Shown here: positions 6,931-14,691 of the stretch, one piece after another
Layout of the letters: every line of letters starts with the position of its first letter
Numbering within the stretch: the stretch's first letter is position 1
Notes under the pieces: generated by a model
Told to the model about the DNA's origin: nothing
The model's input: the letters and a program-made list of their open reading frames with translations, nothing else
Database searches by the model: none
Made by a program: the position numbers and the translations under genes
Assembly (NCBI GenBank): GCA_964639225.1
Contig: CAZXCK010000041.1
Location: 1-30,112, forward strand
Direction of reading: 5' to 3'
Length of the DNA: 30,112 bases
Source: CAZXCK01 sp964639225
Lineage (GTDB): Bacteria; Chloroflexota; Anaerolineae; Aggregatilineales; Phototrophicaceae

Positions 6931-7231
6931 TAAGAGATTGATTGATTGGTTCAAAAAAAAAGATTGTCATGTCAGCAAAAATAATTTATTGGTTAATTCT
7001 AACATTGCTTTGCCAGAAGAAAGGGTGCAGACGGTTGCATTGAATGAAGATGATTTGTTGATATTAAAATTTAGGGAAAAAATTACTGAAGAACAGTTTC
7101 GTCAGGTGTCTGCGCAAATGCAGGATTTTAAGTTGTCATTAAAAAATGATGAGTGGCCGAAGATTGTTATGTTTGATAGTGGGATTGATTATGAAGTGGT
7201 TAGGGGTGTTCGGGATAAGGGTAAGGAATAA
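6926..7231 (+). CDS. Hypothetical protein, 101 aa
   Basis: Unrecognised. The N-terminus 'MIKRLIDWFKKK' is an amphipathic basic helix. The rest is soluble, with a possible 'EEQFRQVSAQMQDFKLSLK' helix. ATG 6926 is preferred over ATG 6917: AAAGG (6912-6916) is 9 nt before 6926 but directly abuts 6917. The start region is formed by a copy of dispersed repeat family D, so the present start may be younger than the gene. Confidence 0.55.
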   Translation: MIKRLIDWFKKKDCHVSKNNLLVNSNIALPEERVQTVALNEDDLLILKFREKITEEQFRQVSAQMQDFKLSLKNDEWPKIVMFDSGIDYEVVRGVRDKGKE

Positions 7232-7238
7232 GTTAAAT

Positions 7239-7260
7239 GATGGGTTGGCACCCATCCTAC
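7239..7260 (+). repeat. REP-like hairpin, family A
   Basis: Stem GATGGGT / ACCCATC, loop TGGC, then CTAC. It lies 7 nt after the upstream stop codon and ahead of the AAAGGTGGAG of the zinc-ribbon gene. Confidence 0.9.
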
Positions 7261-7294
7261 GGTTGGATTTTATTTTTAAGTAAAGGTGGAGATT

Positions 7295-7534
7295 ATGGCT
7301 AAGGTTGACAAAGATAAGGGTTTTAAAAGCGAAGTGCAGCGGGATAAAGACATGTTTCCAGAAGTGGATGCTCAGGCGGATGTGCCCAAGGTTGAGGGGC
7401 CGCGTTGGTGTCCAAGGTGTGGGGCAATACGGGGAAAAGTCACTAAGACTGTGCCACAAGATAACTGCATAGTAAGGTATCGGAAATGTGTCAATTGTGG
7501 TTTCAATTTCACTACAAAGGAAAAACGTGCATAA
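7295..7534 (+). CDS. Ogr/Delta-like zinc-ribbon protein, candidate late regulator
   Basis: A 79-residue protein with an acidic N-terminal half and a C-terminal zinc ribbon: C39-x2-C42 ... C65-x2-C68 with 'RYRKCVNCGFNFTT'. That segment resembles the P2 Ogr/Delta activators and also the NrdR-type ribbon. AAAGG (7282-7286) is 8 nt before ATG 7295. It is the last gene before the strong terminator at 7610 and the head operon, the right place for a late-gene activator. A regulatory role is inference; a generic zinc-ribbon protein is the alternative. Confidence 0.65.
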   Translation: MAKVDKDKGFKSEVQRDKDMFPEVDAQADVPKVEGPRWCPRCGAIRGKVTKTVPQDNCIVRYRKCVNCGFNFTTKEKRA

Positions 7535-7558
7535 ATAAAATAATTAAATTAAGGTTAT

Positions 7559-7603
7559 TTCCTATATATAGGAACAAAAAAAACTTTTTCCTAGATATAG
7601 GAT
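7559..7603. promoter_or_regulatory. Pair of near-identical palindromes (candidate operators)
   Basis: TTCCTATATATAGGAA (7559-7574) is a perfect 16-bp palindrome. TTCCTAGATATAGGAT (7588-7603) repeats it with 2 changes. Their centres are 29 bp apart, close to three helical turns, as expected for a dimeric repressor bound on one DNA face. I see no other copy in the window. They lie just before the terminator. Confidence 0.6.
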
Positions 7604-7609
7604 TATGTT

Positions 7610-7639
7610 AAAGCGCATGCGGTTGTATGCGCTTTTTTT
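7610..7639 (+). terminator. Rho-independent terminator before the head operon
   Basis: Perfect 9-bp stem AAAGCGCAT / ATGCGCTTT around an 8-nt loop, running into seven T (7633-7639) on the + strand. The minus strand lacks a T tract after the stem, so it acts on rightward transcripts leaving the terminase island. Confidence 0.85.
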
Positions 7640-7804
7640 GTGTTATAGTGGGGTTGTAAGTTACAGTAGGTGTAACTTGGTTAGGCTCCTTGTTTTGACT
7701 GTCGTTCTCGATGCGGGTGGGGGTTTTTAGATGGGCTCTCACCCAGCGGGGATGATTGGGGGAAATATTATTGATGGGTTGGCACCCATCCTACGGTGGA
7801 TTTT
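7640..7804 (+). promoter_or_regulatory. Head-operon leader with an inverted repeat
   Basis: Non-coding. It contains AAGTTAC-N7-GTAACTT (7658-7678), a candidate regulator site, and a G-rich stretch (7713-7727) that could pair imperfectly with a CTCTCACCC stretch. A TTGACT at 7695 has no -10 at the right distance, so any promoter here may depend on an activator. The leader ends with a family A repeat directly before the portal gene. Confidence 0.4.
7773..7794 (+). repeat. REP-like hairpin, family A
   Basis: Stem GATGGGT / ACCCATC, loop TGGC, then CTAC, directly abutting GGTGGA, the ribosome binding site of the portal gene. Confidence 0.9.
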
Positions 7805-9151
7805 ATGGGATTAGGTTCGGCGGTACGGGGTTTTTGGAATGGTTTATGGGCTGGGGATCCTGGTCTGGATGACCGTTATTACTCTGATACTGATATGGGT
7901 GATTTTCGGGCAGTACGGGCGGCTGCCAATCGGCATGGGATTAACGTTACTGATGATGTTGCCATGCGGTTTTCTGCTGTGTTTGCCTGCGTTCGATTGA
8001 TCTCAGAACAACTATCCATGCTGCCCTGGCATGTATACCAGTTTGGTGGTGAGACCAGACAACAAAAATTTGATCATCCTGTTGAAAAATTAATATCGTT
8101 TAGGCCGAATCGTGAAACTGATTCATTGACATTCAGGCAAGCGCTGTTGTCTTCGGCTTTGTTGACCGGCAATGGATATGCAGAGATTGAGCCACATGCC
8201 CGGCGCGGGTATCCAGTTGCATTGTATTTATTGGAGCCAGATCGGGTCGAACCAAGGCGGGATGATGAAGGCAATTTGTTTTATCAAGTGACAAATGAGG
8301 ATGGTCAGAAATTACGGATTAAGCCTGATCAGATGTTGCATGTTAAAGGCTTTTGTTTTGGCAATTCTGATAAAGGGCTTTCGGTAGTCCGTTATGCGGC
8401 AGAATCAATTGGTTTAGGTTTGGCGGTCGAGCGGTTTGGGTCTCAGTTTTTTGGCAATGGAACGACTTTGGCCGGGGTTTTGGAGCATCCTGGTAAGGTG
8501 ACAGAAGAAGCGGCTAAGAATTTACGGGATTCATGGAAGTCAATTTATTCAGGTTTCAATAATGCACATCGGGTGGCAGTGCTTGAGCAAGGGATGAAGT
8601 TTAATAAAATTTCGATACCTCCAGAGGAAGCTCAGTTTTTGGCTACACGTGAATTTCAGATTACTGAGATTGCCCGTTGGTTTGGGGTTCCACCACACAA
8701 GATTGCTGATTTAACCAAAGCTACTTTTTCAAATATTGAGCAACAATCGCAAGAGTTTGTTAATGATGCATTGATGCCATGGGCCAGGCGGTTGGAAATT
8801 TCTACTCAAAATAAATTGTTTACTGACCAGGAAATTGAATCTGGATTTTATACCAAGATAGATTTTAGAGCCTTGTTGCGTGGTGATAGCCAGGCACGGG
8901 CAGAGTACTACAACAAGATGCTGGATAAGGGTGTCTATTCAATAAACGAAGTTCGTAATTTGGAAGACATGAATCCAGTGGATGGTGGTGATTTACGAAT
9001 GGTGCCATTGAATATGGTGTCGTTGGATCGTGCCAATAGTGATGGTGGTACAGCACCACAAAACAACAAGCAAGATGGAGCGCAGAATAATGCGGGATTA
9101 TATATGGGCCGTGGAAGCGCAAGCACTAACGGCCATCATAAACGATTTTAA
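7805..9151 (+). CDS. Phage portal protein (HK97 family)
   Basis: Forms the dodecameric DNA gate at the capsid vertex. The 448-residue protein has the PF04860 pattern: 'RFSAVFACVRLISEQLSMLPW' early on, 'LLTGNGYAEIEPHARRGYPVALYLLEPDRV', 'LHVKGFCFGNSDKGLSVVRYAAESIGLGL', and the tunnel-helix region 'EFQITEIARWFGVPPHKIADL ... FSNIEQQSQEFVNDALMPWARRLE' (quoted in parts). ATG 7805 is preferred to GTG 7796, because GGTGGA lies just upstream of the former and the latter has no ribosome binding site. The 3' end overlaps the protease gene by 62 nt. Confidence 0.95.
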   Translation: MGLGSAVRGFWNGLWAGDPGLDDRYYSDTDMGDFRAVRAAANRHGINVTDDVAMRFSAVFACVRLISEQLSMLPWHVYQFGGETRQQKFDHPVEKLISFRPNRETDSLTFRQALLSSALLTGNGYAEIEPHARRGYPVALYLLEPDRVEPRRDDEGNLFYQVTNEDGQKLRIKPDQMLHVKGFCFGNSDKGLSVVRYAAESIGLGLAVERFGSQFFGNGTTLAGVLEHPGKVTEEAAKNLRDSWKSIYSGFNNAHRVAVLEQGMKFNKISIPPEEAQFLATREFQITEIARWFGVPPHKIADLTKATFSNIEQQSQEFVNDALMPWARRLEISTQNKLFTDQEIESGFYTKIDFRALLRGDSQARAEYYNKMLDKGVYSINEVRNLEDMNPVDGGDLRMVPLNMVSLDRANSDGGTAPQNNKQDGAQNNAGLYMGRGSASTNGHHKRF

Positions 9152-9977
9152 CCATTTTGTTTCAACCATGCAGGCTGGGCCGGTGCAGACTGCGCAGGAT
9201 ACGGGTTTGCCGGTTCGGGTGGTTGGTAAGACTGCGGTTGTTCCAATTAGTGGACCGATTATGAAACGGGTTCCACCATTGGTTAAAGCGTTTTGCCCAG
9301 ATCGGGCAGGGACTGAAGATATTCAGCAGGCAATTGATGCGGCAGTTCTGGATAAAAAGATTGATCAGATTGTTTTGTTGATTGATTCTCCAGGTGGTTC
9401 AGTGGATGGCACGGTCGAGTTGGCCGATACAGTTTTTGAGGCTCGGCAACAAAAGCCAGTGATTGCTCAGGTGGATGGAATGGCGGCATCGGCAGCGTAT
9501 TGGATTGCCAGCCAAGCCAGTGAGATTGTTTCAAGTGGATCTAGTTTGGTTGGATCGATTGGGGTGTTTTCGGTGCTGTACGACCAGTCAGAGCAATATG
9601 CTGCTGAAGGGATTAAGGTTATTCCTGTTACAACCGGAAAATATAAAGCGGCTGGTATGCCAGGTACTGTAATCACTAAAGAAGTGATTGCTGATCAGCA
9701 GCGGATTGTGGATGGCTATTTCAAAGAGTTCAAGGATGCGATTGCCCGGGGGCGATCTTTTTTGACGGCGACACAGATTAATTCGGTTGCTGATGGCCGG
9801 GTGTTTCTGGCAGAGCAAGAGGCGTTGAAATTGGGGTTGGTTGACCGGATTGGGTATGTTAAGCAAACCTTAAAAAGTTTAGAAATAAATAACAACAAAA
9901 TTAAAATGTCGGCGCGATTTTCGGCGTTGAAAACTTTAGGCAATTCATTGAGAAAGGAAATGCAAAATGAATCGTAA
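9090..9977 (+). CDS. S49 family head maturation protease (SppA-like)
   Basis: Prohead protease that would cleave the capsid N-terminal scaffold domain. The 295-residue protein shows the S49 core 'IVLLIDSPGGSVDG', the nucleophile Ser in 'GMAASAAYWIAS' (S134) and the general-base Lys in 'TGKYKAAGMPG' (K186). The 52-residue spacing equals that of the Ser/Lys dyad in Bacillus SppA. There is no signal peptide, unlike host SppA, as expected for a capsid protease. ATG 9090 has GGAG (9077-9080) inside the portal gene. The C-terminus overlaps the capsid start by 11 nt. Confidence 0.93.
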   Translation: MRDYIWAVEAQALTAIINDFNHFVSTMQAGPVQTAQDTGLPVRVVGKTAVVPISGPIMKRVPPLVKAFCPDRAGTEDIQQAIDAAVLDKKIDQIVLLIDSPGGSVDGTVELADTVFEARQQKPVIAQVDGMAASAAYWIASQASEIVSSGSSLVGSIGVFSVLYDQSEQYAAEGIKVIPVTTGKYKAAGMPGTVITKEVIADQQRIVDGYFKEFKDAIARGRSFLTATQINSVADGRVFLAEQEALKLGLVDRIGYVKQTLKSLEINNNKIKMSARFSALKTLGNSLRKEMQNES

Positions 9978-11310
9978 AGAATTGATTCAGAGATTAGATG
10001 CAGTTGAAGCCGAAATGCAAGCGCTTTTGGCTAAAGATGTTAACGATACGACTGATGATGATGAAACACAGTTGGAGGCTCTTGAATTAGAGCATAAAAA
10101 AATTACTGCACGGATTAAGGCCATTGATAATTTAAATAAAAGCAAAGCTGTTATGGATGAAGGTATCGGGCGGATCAGTAAGCCTAGTAAGCCTGATGCT
10201 GATTTTGTTAGCAGCGCAGACCGTATACGACAAGTTGAAATTACTTGTGAAGAATTGTTTCCTACTGCCGGTGATTTTTTACGGGCTGTGCGTATGGCTT
10301 CTAATCCAGAAAATGCCGGACATGATTTACTGCAAAAATTGTCCAATCATAACAAGACCATTCAGGCGGCTACTGGTATGAGTGAAGGGATTCCCTCAGA
10401 AGGTGGTTATCTTGTTTCACCACAAATGCAATCTGAAATTGAACAGCGGGTGTTTTCTCAGGAGAACATTCCAGGGCGTTGCCGGACTGTAACAATTGGT
10501 CAGGGATCCAATGCGTTTATGTACCCGATGGTTGATGAAACCAGCCGGGCCAATGGTACCCGTAATGGTGGATTGCAATCTTACTGGACGGGTGAAGCGG
10601 ATACATTAACTGCTTCGCAAACCAAGTTTAAAACAGGTCGTTTACCTTTGGATAAAATTACTGTTTTGACTTATGCGACTGAAGAACTTTTGGAAGATAC
10701 CACAGCATTGATGAATTGGTATCAAACTGAAGTGCCTGCCGAATTTGATTTTAAATTGACTGATGGAATTATAAACGGAACTGGCGCGGGCATGCCCTTG
10801 GGTATCCTTAACTCTGTTGCGTTGGTGACGGTCGCGAAGGAAAGCGGTCAGTCGGCAACGACATTGTTAGCTAAAAATATTATGAAAATGTACGCTCGGC
10901 ATAAAAACCCAAGTCGTGCTGTTTGGTTGATTAATCAGGATGTATGGCCACAAATTTTCCAATTTAGTTTGGAAGTTGGTACTGGCGGTGCACCGTTGTT
11001 CATTCCAGCAGGAAGTATTAGTCTGGCACCATTTGGAACTTTGTTCGGACGACCAATTATACCAATTGAGCAATGCAAAACATTGGGCACTGTTGGTGAT
11101 ATTGTTTTTGCCGATTTAAGTTCTTATTTAATCATCCGTAAAAACGGCATTAAAAACGCTTCAAGCATACACGTAAAATTTACAACTGATGAGCAAGCGT
11201 TTCGCTGGACTTACCGTATTAATGGCCAGCCAGTTTATAACAACTTTGTTACACCTTTCAACGGCACTAACACTATTAGTGAATTTGTTGCTTTAGCTAC
11301 ACGGGCGTAA
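9967..11310 (+). CDS. Major capsid protein, HK97 fold
   Basis: Main shell protein, 447 residues. About residues 1-70 form a Leu/Glu/Lys-rich coiled coil, the delta (scaffold) domain expected to be removed by the upstream protease. The HK97 body follows: 'SEGGYLVSPQMQSEIEQRVF', 'TVTIGQGSNAFMYPMVDE', 'TEELLEDTTALMNWYQTEV', 'DGIINGTGAGMPLGILNS', 'AVWLINQDVWPQI', 'LFGRPIIPIEQC', 'DIVFADLSSYLI' and 'QPVYNNFVTPFNG'. AAAGGAA (9953-9959) is 7 nt upstream. The exact protease cleavage site cannot be read from sequence. Confidence 0.96.
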   Translation: MNRKELIQRLDAVEAEMQALLAKDVNDTTDDDETQLEALELEHKKITARIKAIDNLNKSKAVMDEGIGRISKPSKPDADFVSSADRIRQVEITCEELFPTAGDFLRAVRMASNPENAGHDLLQKLSNHNKTIQAATGMSEGIPSEGGYLVSPQMQSEIEQRVFSQENIPGRCRTVTIGQGSNAFMYPMVDETSRANGTRNGGLQSYWTGEADTLTASQTKFKTGRLPLDKITVLTYATEELLEDTTALMNWYQTEVPAEFDFKLTDGIINGTGAGMPLGILNSVALVTVAKESGQSATTLLAKNIMKMYARHKNPSRAVWLINQDVWPQIFQFSLEVGTGGAPLFIPAGSISLAPFGTLFGRPIIPIEQCKTLGTVGDIVFADLSSYLIIRKNGIKNASSIHVKFTTDEQAFRWTYRINGQPVYNNFVTPFNGTNTISEFVALATRA

Positions 11311-11311
11311 G

Positions 11312-11357
11312 TTGTCTGAATCAGGATAGTCAGGATTGAAGGATTAACAGGATAAAT
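11312..11357 (+). repeat. Dispersed repeat, family D
   Basis: TTGTCTGAATCAGGAT, then AGTCAGGATTGAAGGATT and AACAGGATAAAT: an internally repetitive AGGAT pattern with no strong hairpin. It starts right after the capsid stop. Same family and orientation as 6887, 15654 and 19669. Confidence 0.85.
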
Positions 11358-11382
11358 AAAAATAGAAATTAGGAGATAGATC

Positions 11383-11871
11383 ATGCCTAGGATAACTGAT
11401 GTGATGGAAAGTTTGCACTTTCTAAATTGTGCAGATTCGAATTTTATAGCAGCCAATGAAGATATGTTTAATGGTGATCCGGCGACAGATGTATTGAGCA
11501 TGAAGAATGCTGATGAGATACATTTTATCATTGCGAAAAATGCCGGAGCAACCGGGACTGCGACGATTACTGTTGAAAGTTGTGATGATGTAACCCCATC
11601 GACTGCTACTGCGGTGGCGTTTCAATACCGGGCACAAACCACCATTGATACTTGGGGTGAGTGGCAGGATGCGACATCGGCAGGGTTTACTACCACGGCT
11701 GGCGCAAACCAGATGTATCAGGTTCGGATTACTCAAGATGGTTTAAGCAGTGACGATGCGTTTGTGCGGATGCAGATGACGGAAGTTGTTGATTCGCCTT
11801 GTGATGGCGCGGTGATCGCTATGGTGGTGCCACGGTTTGCGCAAGAAGTTCCACAGACGGTGCTAGCATAA
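11383..11871 (+). CDS. Putative head decoration/structural protein, 162 aa
   Basis: Unrecognised by family, but the slot directly after the capsid gene and the composition (Thr/Ala/Val-rich, alternating beta pattern such as 'ATGTATITVESCDDV' and 'MYQVRITQDGL') fit a beta-sandwich virion protein, possibly decoration. It has no signal peptide and no membrane segment, in contrast to the next gene. AGGAG (11371-11375) is 7 nt before ATG 11383. A similar 'D..HFIIAKNAGATGTATITVE' arrangement is seen in phage structural proteins, but I cannot name one. Confidence 0.6.
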   Translation: MPRITDVMESLHFLNCADSNFIAANEDMFNGDPATDVLSMKNADEIHFIIAKNAGATGTATITVESCDDVTPSTATAVAFQYRAQTTIDTWGEWQDATSAGFTTTAGANQMYQVRITQDGLSSDDAFVRMQMTEVVDSPCDGAVIAMVVPRFAQEVPQTVLA

Positions 11872-11891
11872 CGGATCGAACAGATAACGGC

Positions 11892-11920
11892 GGTGGGTTG
11901 CACAGCGTAACCCACCCTAC
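11892..11920 (+). repeat. REP-like hairpin, family E
   Basis: Stem GGTGGGTT / AACCCACC (8 bp, perfect), loop GCACAGCGT, then CTAC. It lies between a stop and the GAGG ribosome binding site of the next gene. A decayed copy is at 15703. Confidence 0.88.
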
Positions 11921-11932
11921 GAGGTAGATATA

Positions 11933-12739
11933 ATGAAATTTAAGTATAGGTTATTTCTCAATTTGTTTATTGGGATGTTATGTTTACTTTGGGTTGGGGA
12001 TGCTTTTGGGGTTACTCGGTCTGAAGTGCGTAATTCTCATTTAACTTTTTTTGATTCAGAAACACAGGAAACGTTGGAAGTTTTGGCGCCGGTTAAATTG
12101 TTTGAGGAATTTGCCGGGATTGGTGGTGTGATTACCACGGCGACCAGTGAGTTTACGTTTGCTGCGGTTAACTCTGGTACCTGGGTACAGTTGGCTGGCG
12201 AGACTGGCGGTTTGGCCCGGGTGACGTGTGGCGCGGCTGATAATGATGATGCCGAAGTTGCTAGTGAGTTGATTTGGTCTCCAGGTAAGTATTGTGCCAT
12301 GGAGGCTCGGGTTCGGATTAATACGCCGACAGCAGCGTTTAATGTGGGTTTTTCTGATGCGACTGGTGAGGCGGCTGATAAGTTGGCCTTGGATTATTCG
12401 GGCACCACGTTGACCAGTAACGCATCTGATTGTGCTTTGTTTTTTGCGGATTATGACGCGACTGCTAACTTGATTCGATGTGTGGCGGTTGATTCTGATA
12501 CTGATGGCACGGTAACGAGCACTGGCACTACTTTTGCCGAGGATACCTGGTACACATTCAAAGTTGAAATCGATGAAGATGGTGATTGTGTCTTTTGGTT
12601 TAATGGTAATTCAATTTATACCGAGTCTACTGGCATTAGTACTGATGTGGATTTGACGGCATATATTGGATTGATTAACCGTGAAGGCACGGCGCAGATC
12701 ATGGACATTGATTATATTCGTGTTTGGCAAGGGCGGTAA
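11933..12739 (+). CDS. Secreted LamG/concanavalin-like protein in the head module
   Basis: A 268-residue protein with a clear N-terminal export signal: basic 'MKFKYR', hydrophobic core 'LFLNLFIGMLCLLWVG', and a plausible cleavage site after Ala-Phe-Gly (G26). The mature part is a jelly-roll of concanavalin/LamG type: 'YCAMEARVRINTP', 'FNVGFSDATG', 'WYTFKVEIDEDGDCVFWFNG' and the closing 'AYIGLINREG ... MDIDYIRVWQG'. Such domains bind glycans or form virion surfaces. Export is unexpected in this slot, where decoration proteins normally lie and stay cytoplasmic. It could be a decoration protein, or a moron acting in the periplasm or at the surface. Confidence 0.75.
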   Translation: MKFKYRLFLNLFIGMLCLLWVGDAFGVTRSEVRNSHLTFFDSETQETLEVLAPVKLFEEFAGIGGVITTATSEFTFAAVNSGTWVQLAGETGGLARVTCGAADNDDAEVASELIWSPGKYCAMEARVRINTPTAAFNVGFSDATGEAADKLALDYSGTTLTSNASDCALFFADYDATANLIRCVAVDSDTDGTVTSTGTTFAEDTWYTFKVEIDEDGDCVFWFNGNSIYTESTGISTDVDLTAYIGLINREGTAQIMDIDYIRVWQGR

Positions 12740-12744
12740 TTTTA

Positions 12745-13356
12745 ATGGTTGTTAATTTGGGTCATGCTGGTGTTGAGCGTACTGTGGAGCCTTTGGTGGA
12801 GCCGGTTACGGTTTCTGAGGCTAAGACGCATTTACGTGTGGATGACTCGGTTGGCACTATTGAAGATACCTATATTGAAACATTGATAAGTACAGCCAGA
12901 ATGATGGCTGAGAATTTTACCCGCAGAGCGTTGATTACTCAGACCTGGCGTTTGACGCTTGACCAATGGCCTGAGCGGTCGATTTATCTGCCTTTCCCCC
13001 CATTACAGTCGGTGTCTTCGGTGAAGTATATCAACACAGCCGGTGTGTTGACGACTCTCACTGAGGGCACTGATTATGAGGTGGATACGCGGTCTGTGCC
13101 GGGGCGTGTGCATCCAAGTTATTCGCAAGTCTGGCCAGTGGTTAGAGCGATTGAAAACGCGGTTACGGTTGAATTCATTGCTGGGTATGGGAATGCGGCT
13201 AGTGATGTGCCGGAGCCGATTCGGCAGGCGATTTTATTGATTATTCAGCGGTTGTATGATCATCGAGGTGATTCGATTATTGGAAGTATTCGCACAGATT
13301 TGCCGTATACCAGTGAAGTGATTTTGATGCAGTATCGGGATTATCGGTTTGGGTAA
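12745..13356 (+). CDS. Head-tail connector (HK97 gp6-like)
   Basis: Adaptor that docks under the portal. The 203-residue protein has the family pattern 'EPVTVSEAKTHLRVDD', 'DTYIETLISTARMMAENFTRRALITQTWRLTLDQWP' (quoted in parts), 'YLPFPPLQSVSSVKYIN', 'VEFIAGYGNAASDVPEPIRQAILLII' and 'YRDYRFG', typical of phage gp6-like / TIGR02215 proteins. ATG 12745 follows the previous stop by 5 nt. The ribosome binding site is weak (GGGCGG), so it probably relies on coupling. Length and order match HK97-type operons. Confidence 0.88.
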   Translation: MVVNLGHAGVERTVEPLVEPVTVSEAKTHLRVDDSVGTIEDTYIETLISTARMMAENFTRRALITQTWRLTLDQWPERSIYLPFPPLQSVSSVKYINTAGVLTTLTEGTDYEVDTRSVPGRVHPSYSQVWPVVRAIENAVTVEFIAGYGNAASDVPEPIRQAILLIIQRLYDHRGDSIIGSIRTDLPYTSEVILMQYRDYRFG

Positions 13357-13368
13357 TGAGGAGATTTT

Positions 13369-13722
13369 ATGCAGCCAGGGCGAATGGATCGGCGGGTTAT
13401 ATTTCAGCAGAAGGTTGAGCCACAGGATGAGTTTGGTGCTCCTACGCCGATTTGGTCTGATCAGTTTACTTTGTGGGCTATGGTTAAGCCGGTGCGTGGT
13501 GGGGAGCGGTTTCAGGCTGAGGGGTTGGAGACCGAAGTGACGACTGAGTTCCAGGTTCGGTATTCGAGTTTGACGCAGAAAGTTACTCCAAAGTTTTGGC
13601 GGGTTGTTTATGCGGGGCAAAATTACGATATTGAGGAAAAGCAGGAATTGGGCCGGGGTGATGGGTTTAAGTTTTTGGCGGTGATTCGGGAGTATGACAA
13701 TGATCAGGTGGGGAATGTATGA
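13369..13722 (+). CDS. Head closure protein (SPP1 gp16-like)
   Basis: Head-tail joining/stopper protein, 117 residues. It opens 'MQPGRMDRRVIFQQKVEPQDEFG', the recurrent start of the Phage_H_T_join family (lines with 'G.ld.RI.i......D..G....W'). A 'LWAMVKPVRGGERFQAEG' beta segment and 'YSSLTQKVTPKFWRVVYAGQNYDI' follow. GAGGAG is just upstream of ATG 13369. The 3' end overlaps the next start by a few nt. Confidence 0.88.
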   Translation: MQPGRMDRRVIFQQKVEPQDEFGAPTPIWSDQFTLWAMVKPVRGGERFQAEGLETEVTTEFQVRYSSLTQKVTPKFWRVVYAGQNYDIEEKQELGRGDGFKFLAVIREYDNDQVGNV

Positions 13723-14174
13723 TGGCTAGTAAAGATGGCGTTGTTGCTGAGGTTGAGGGATTGGAGCATTTGACTCGGCAGATGCGTGCTTTGCCTGACA
13801 GGGTTCAGAATAATATTTTGCGGTCGGCGGTTCAGTCTGGGGCGCAAGAGATGGTGAAAGAAATTCGGCGGCGGGCACCACGGGGCCGGAAGGTTTTGTC
13901 TTCGCGTAGTATCAACTCGTTGCGTTATGGGCCAATGCGGAAGTCGATCAAGGCCAAGCGGCGTAGTGTAAAAGATGGTGTTGTGGGATCGAGTATTTAT
14001 ATGGGGAAAGCGTTTTATTGGCGCTTTTTTGAATTTGGCACTAAGAAGATGGCAGCGCGGCCATTTGTTCGGCCTGCGATTGAAGCGACTCAGCCGATTG
14101 TGTTGCGGTCGATCATGAATAAATTATGGCGGAATCTAGATAATCAGATAAGTAAGCAGCGGGTTAAACGATAA
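13719..14174 (+). CDS. HK97 gp10-like neck/tail terminator-region protein
   Basis: A 151-residue basic protein of the HK97-gp10 family (TIGR01725 type), part of the head-tail junction. It has 'VEGLEHLTRQMRALPDRVQNNILRSAVQSGAQEMVKEIRRRAPRG' (seen in segments), a 'IYMGKAFYWRFFEFGTKKMAARPFVRPAIE' core with the family's F-x-E-F-G-T and 'RPFVRPA' signatures, and a C-terminal helix. ATG 13719 has AGGTGGGG 5-7 nt upstream; ATG 13722 is equally in frame. It overlaps the previous stop. Confidence 0.9.
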   Translation: MMASKDGVVAEVEGLEHLTRQMRALPDRVQNNILRSAVQSGAQEMVKEIRRRAPRGRKVLSSRSINSLRYGPMRKSIKAKRRSVKDGVVGSSIYMGKAFYWRFFEFGTKKMAARPFVRPAIEATQPIVLRSIMNKLWRNLDNQISKQRVKR

Positions 14175-14177
14175 TTA

Positions 14178-14201
14178 ACCGGCCAGAGTCCGGCGCTACC
14201 C
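14178..14201 (+). repeat. REP-like hairpin, family C
   Basis: ACCGGCCAG-AGT-CCGGC-GCTACCC, starting 3 nt after the upstream stop codon. Same family as 2684 and 15146, same orientation. Confidence 0.85.
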
Positions 14202-14217
14202 AAAAGGCATTGAGTTT

Positions 14218-14643
14218 ATGGTGCAATTGTTGGAAGAATCTTTGGTGACTTTTTTGCGTGCTCAGGCTGATATTACTGATGTGGTTGAAAATCGTATATT
14301 TCCACAATACAAGGCGCAAGATGTAAAGACACCTTGTATCACTTACTTTCGGGTAGTGGGGACTCATCACGATAGTTTGTATGGGGGATCTGGATTGCAG
14401 TCGGTTCGGATCCAGATTGATTGTTGGGGAGATTATAAGGAAGTTAAAGAACTTGCTGAGATTGTTCGTAAAAAGATGCAAGGTTATCAGGGTTTGTGGG
14501 GTGATCGGACGATACAGGGTTGCCGGTATTTGACTGATAATGATTTTGGGGCGGATGAGGATATGGCGTTTGTGAATGAGTTTCGGGTTTCGATGGATTT
14601 TGAAGTCTGGACGGATGAGGGCCAGGAAATATATAACACGTAA
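14218..14643 (+). CDS. Tail completion protein (DUF3168)
   Basis: A 141-residue protein matching the DUF3168 / tail terminator family that caps the tail tube: 'LEESLVTFLRAQADITDVVENRIFPQ', 'TPCITYFRVVGTHHDSLYG', 'VRIQIDCWGDYKEVKELAEIVRKKMQGYQG' and a final 'FVNEFRVSMDFEVWTDEG'. It lies between the gp10-like protein and the tail tube, as expected. ATG 14218 has only a weak ribosome binding site (a TTGAG-type match at 14210-14214), preceded by a family C repeat. Confidence 0.87.
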   Translation: MVQLLEESLVTFLRAQADITDVVENRIFPQYKAQDVKTPCITYFRVVGTHHDSLYGGSGLQSVRIQIDCWGDYKEVKELAEIVRKKMQGYQGLWGDRTIQGCRYLTDNDFGADEDMAFVNEFRVSMDFEVWTDEGQEIYNT

Positions 14644-14653
14644 ATTAAATATT

Positions 14654-14675
14654 GATGGGTTGGCACCCATCCTAC
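14654..14675 (+). repeat. REP-like hairpin, family A
   Basis: Stem GATGGGT / ACCCATC, loop TGGC, then CTAC, directly followed by AGGAAGG, the ribosome binding site of the next gene. Confidence 0.9.
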
Positions 14676-14691
14676 AGGAAGGATATAAATT

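Noticed and set aside
7695..7725. Sigma-70 promoter at TTGACT 7695
   Set aside because: No acceptable -10 hexamer lies 16-18 nt downstream; that stretch is G-rich.
7731..7808. 26-codon frame from ATG 7731 through the family A repeat
   Set aside because: No ribosome binding site, and its sequence is mainly translated repeat (DGLAPILR). It ends across the portal start.
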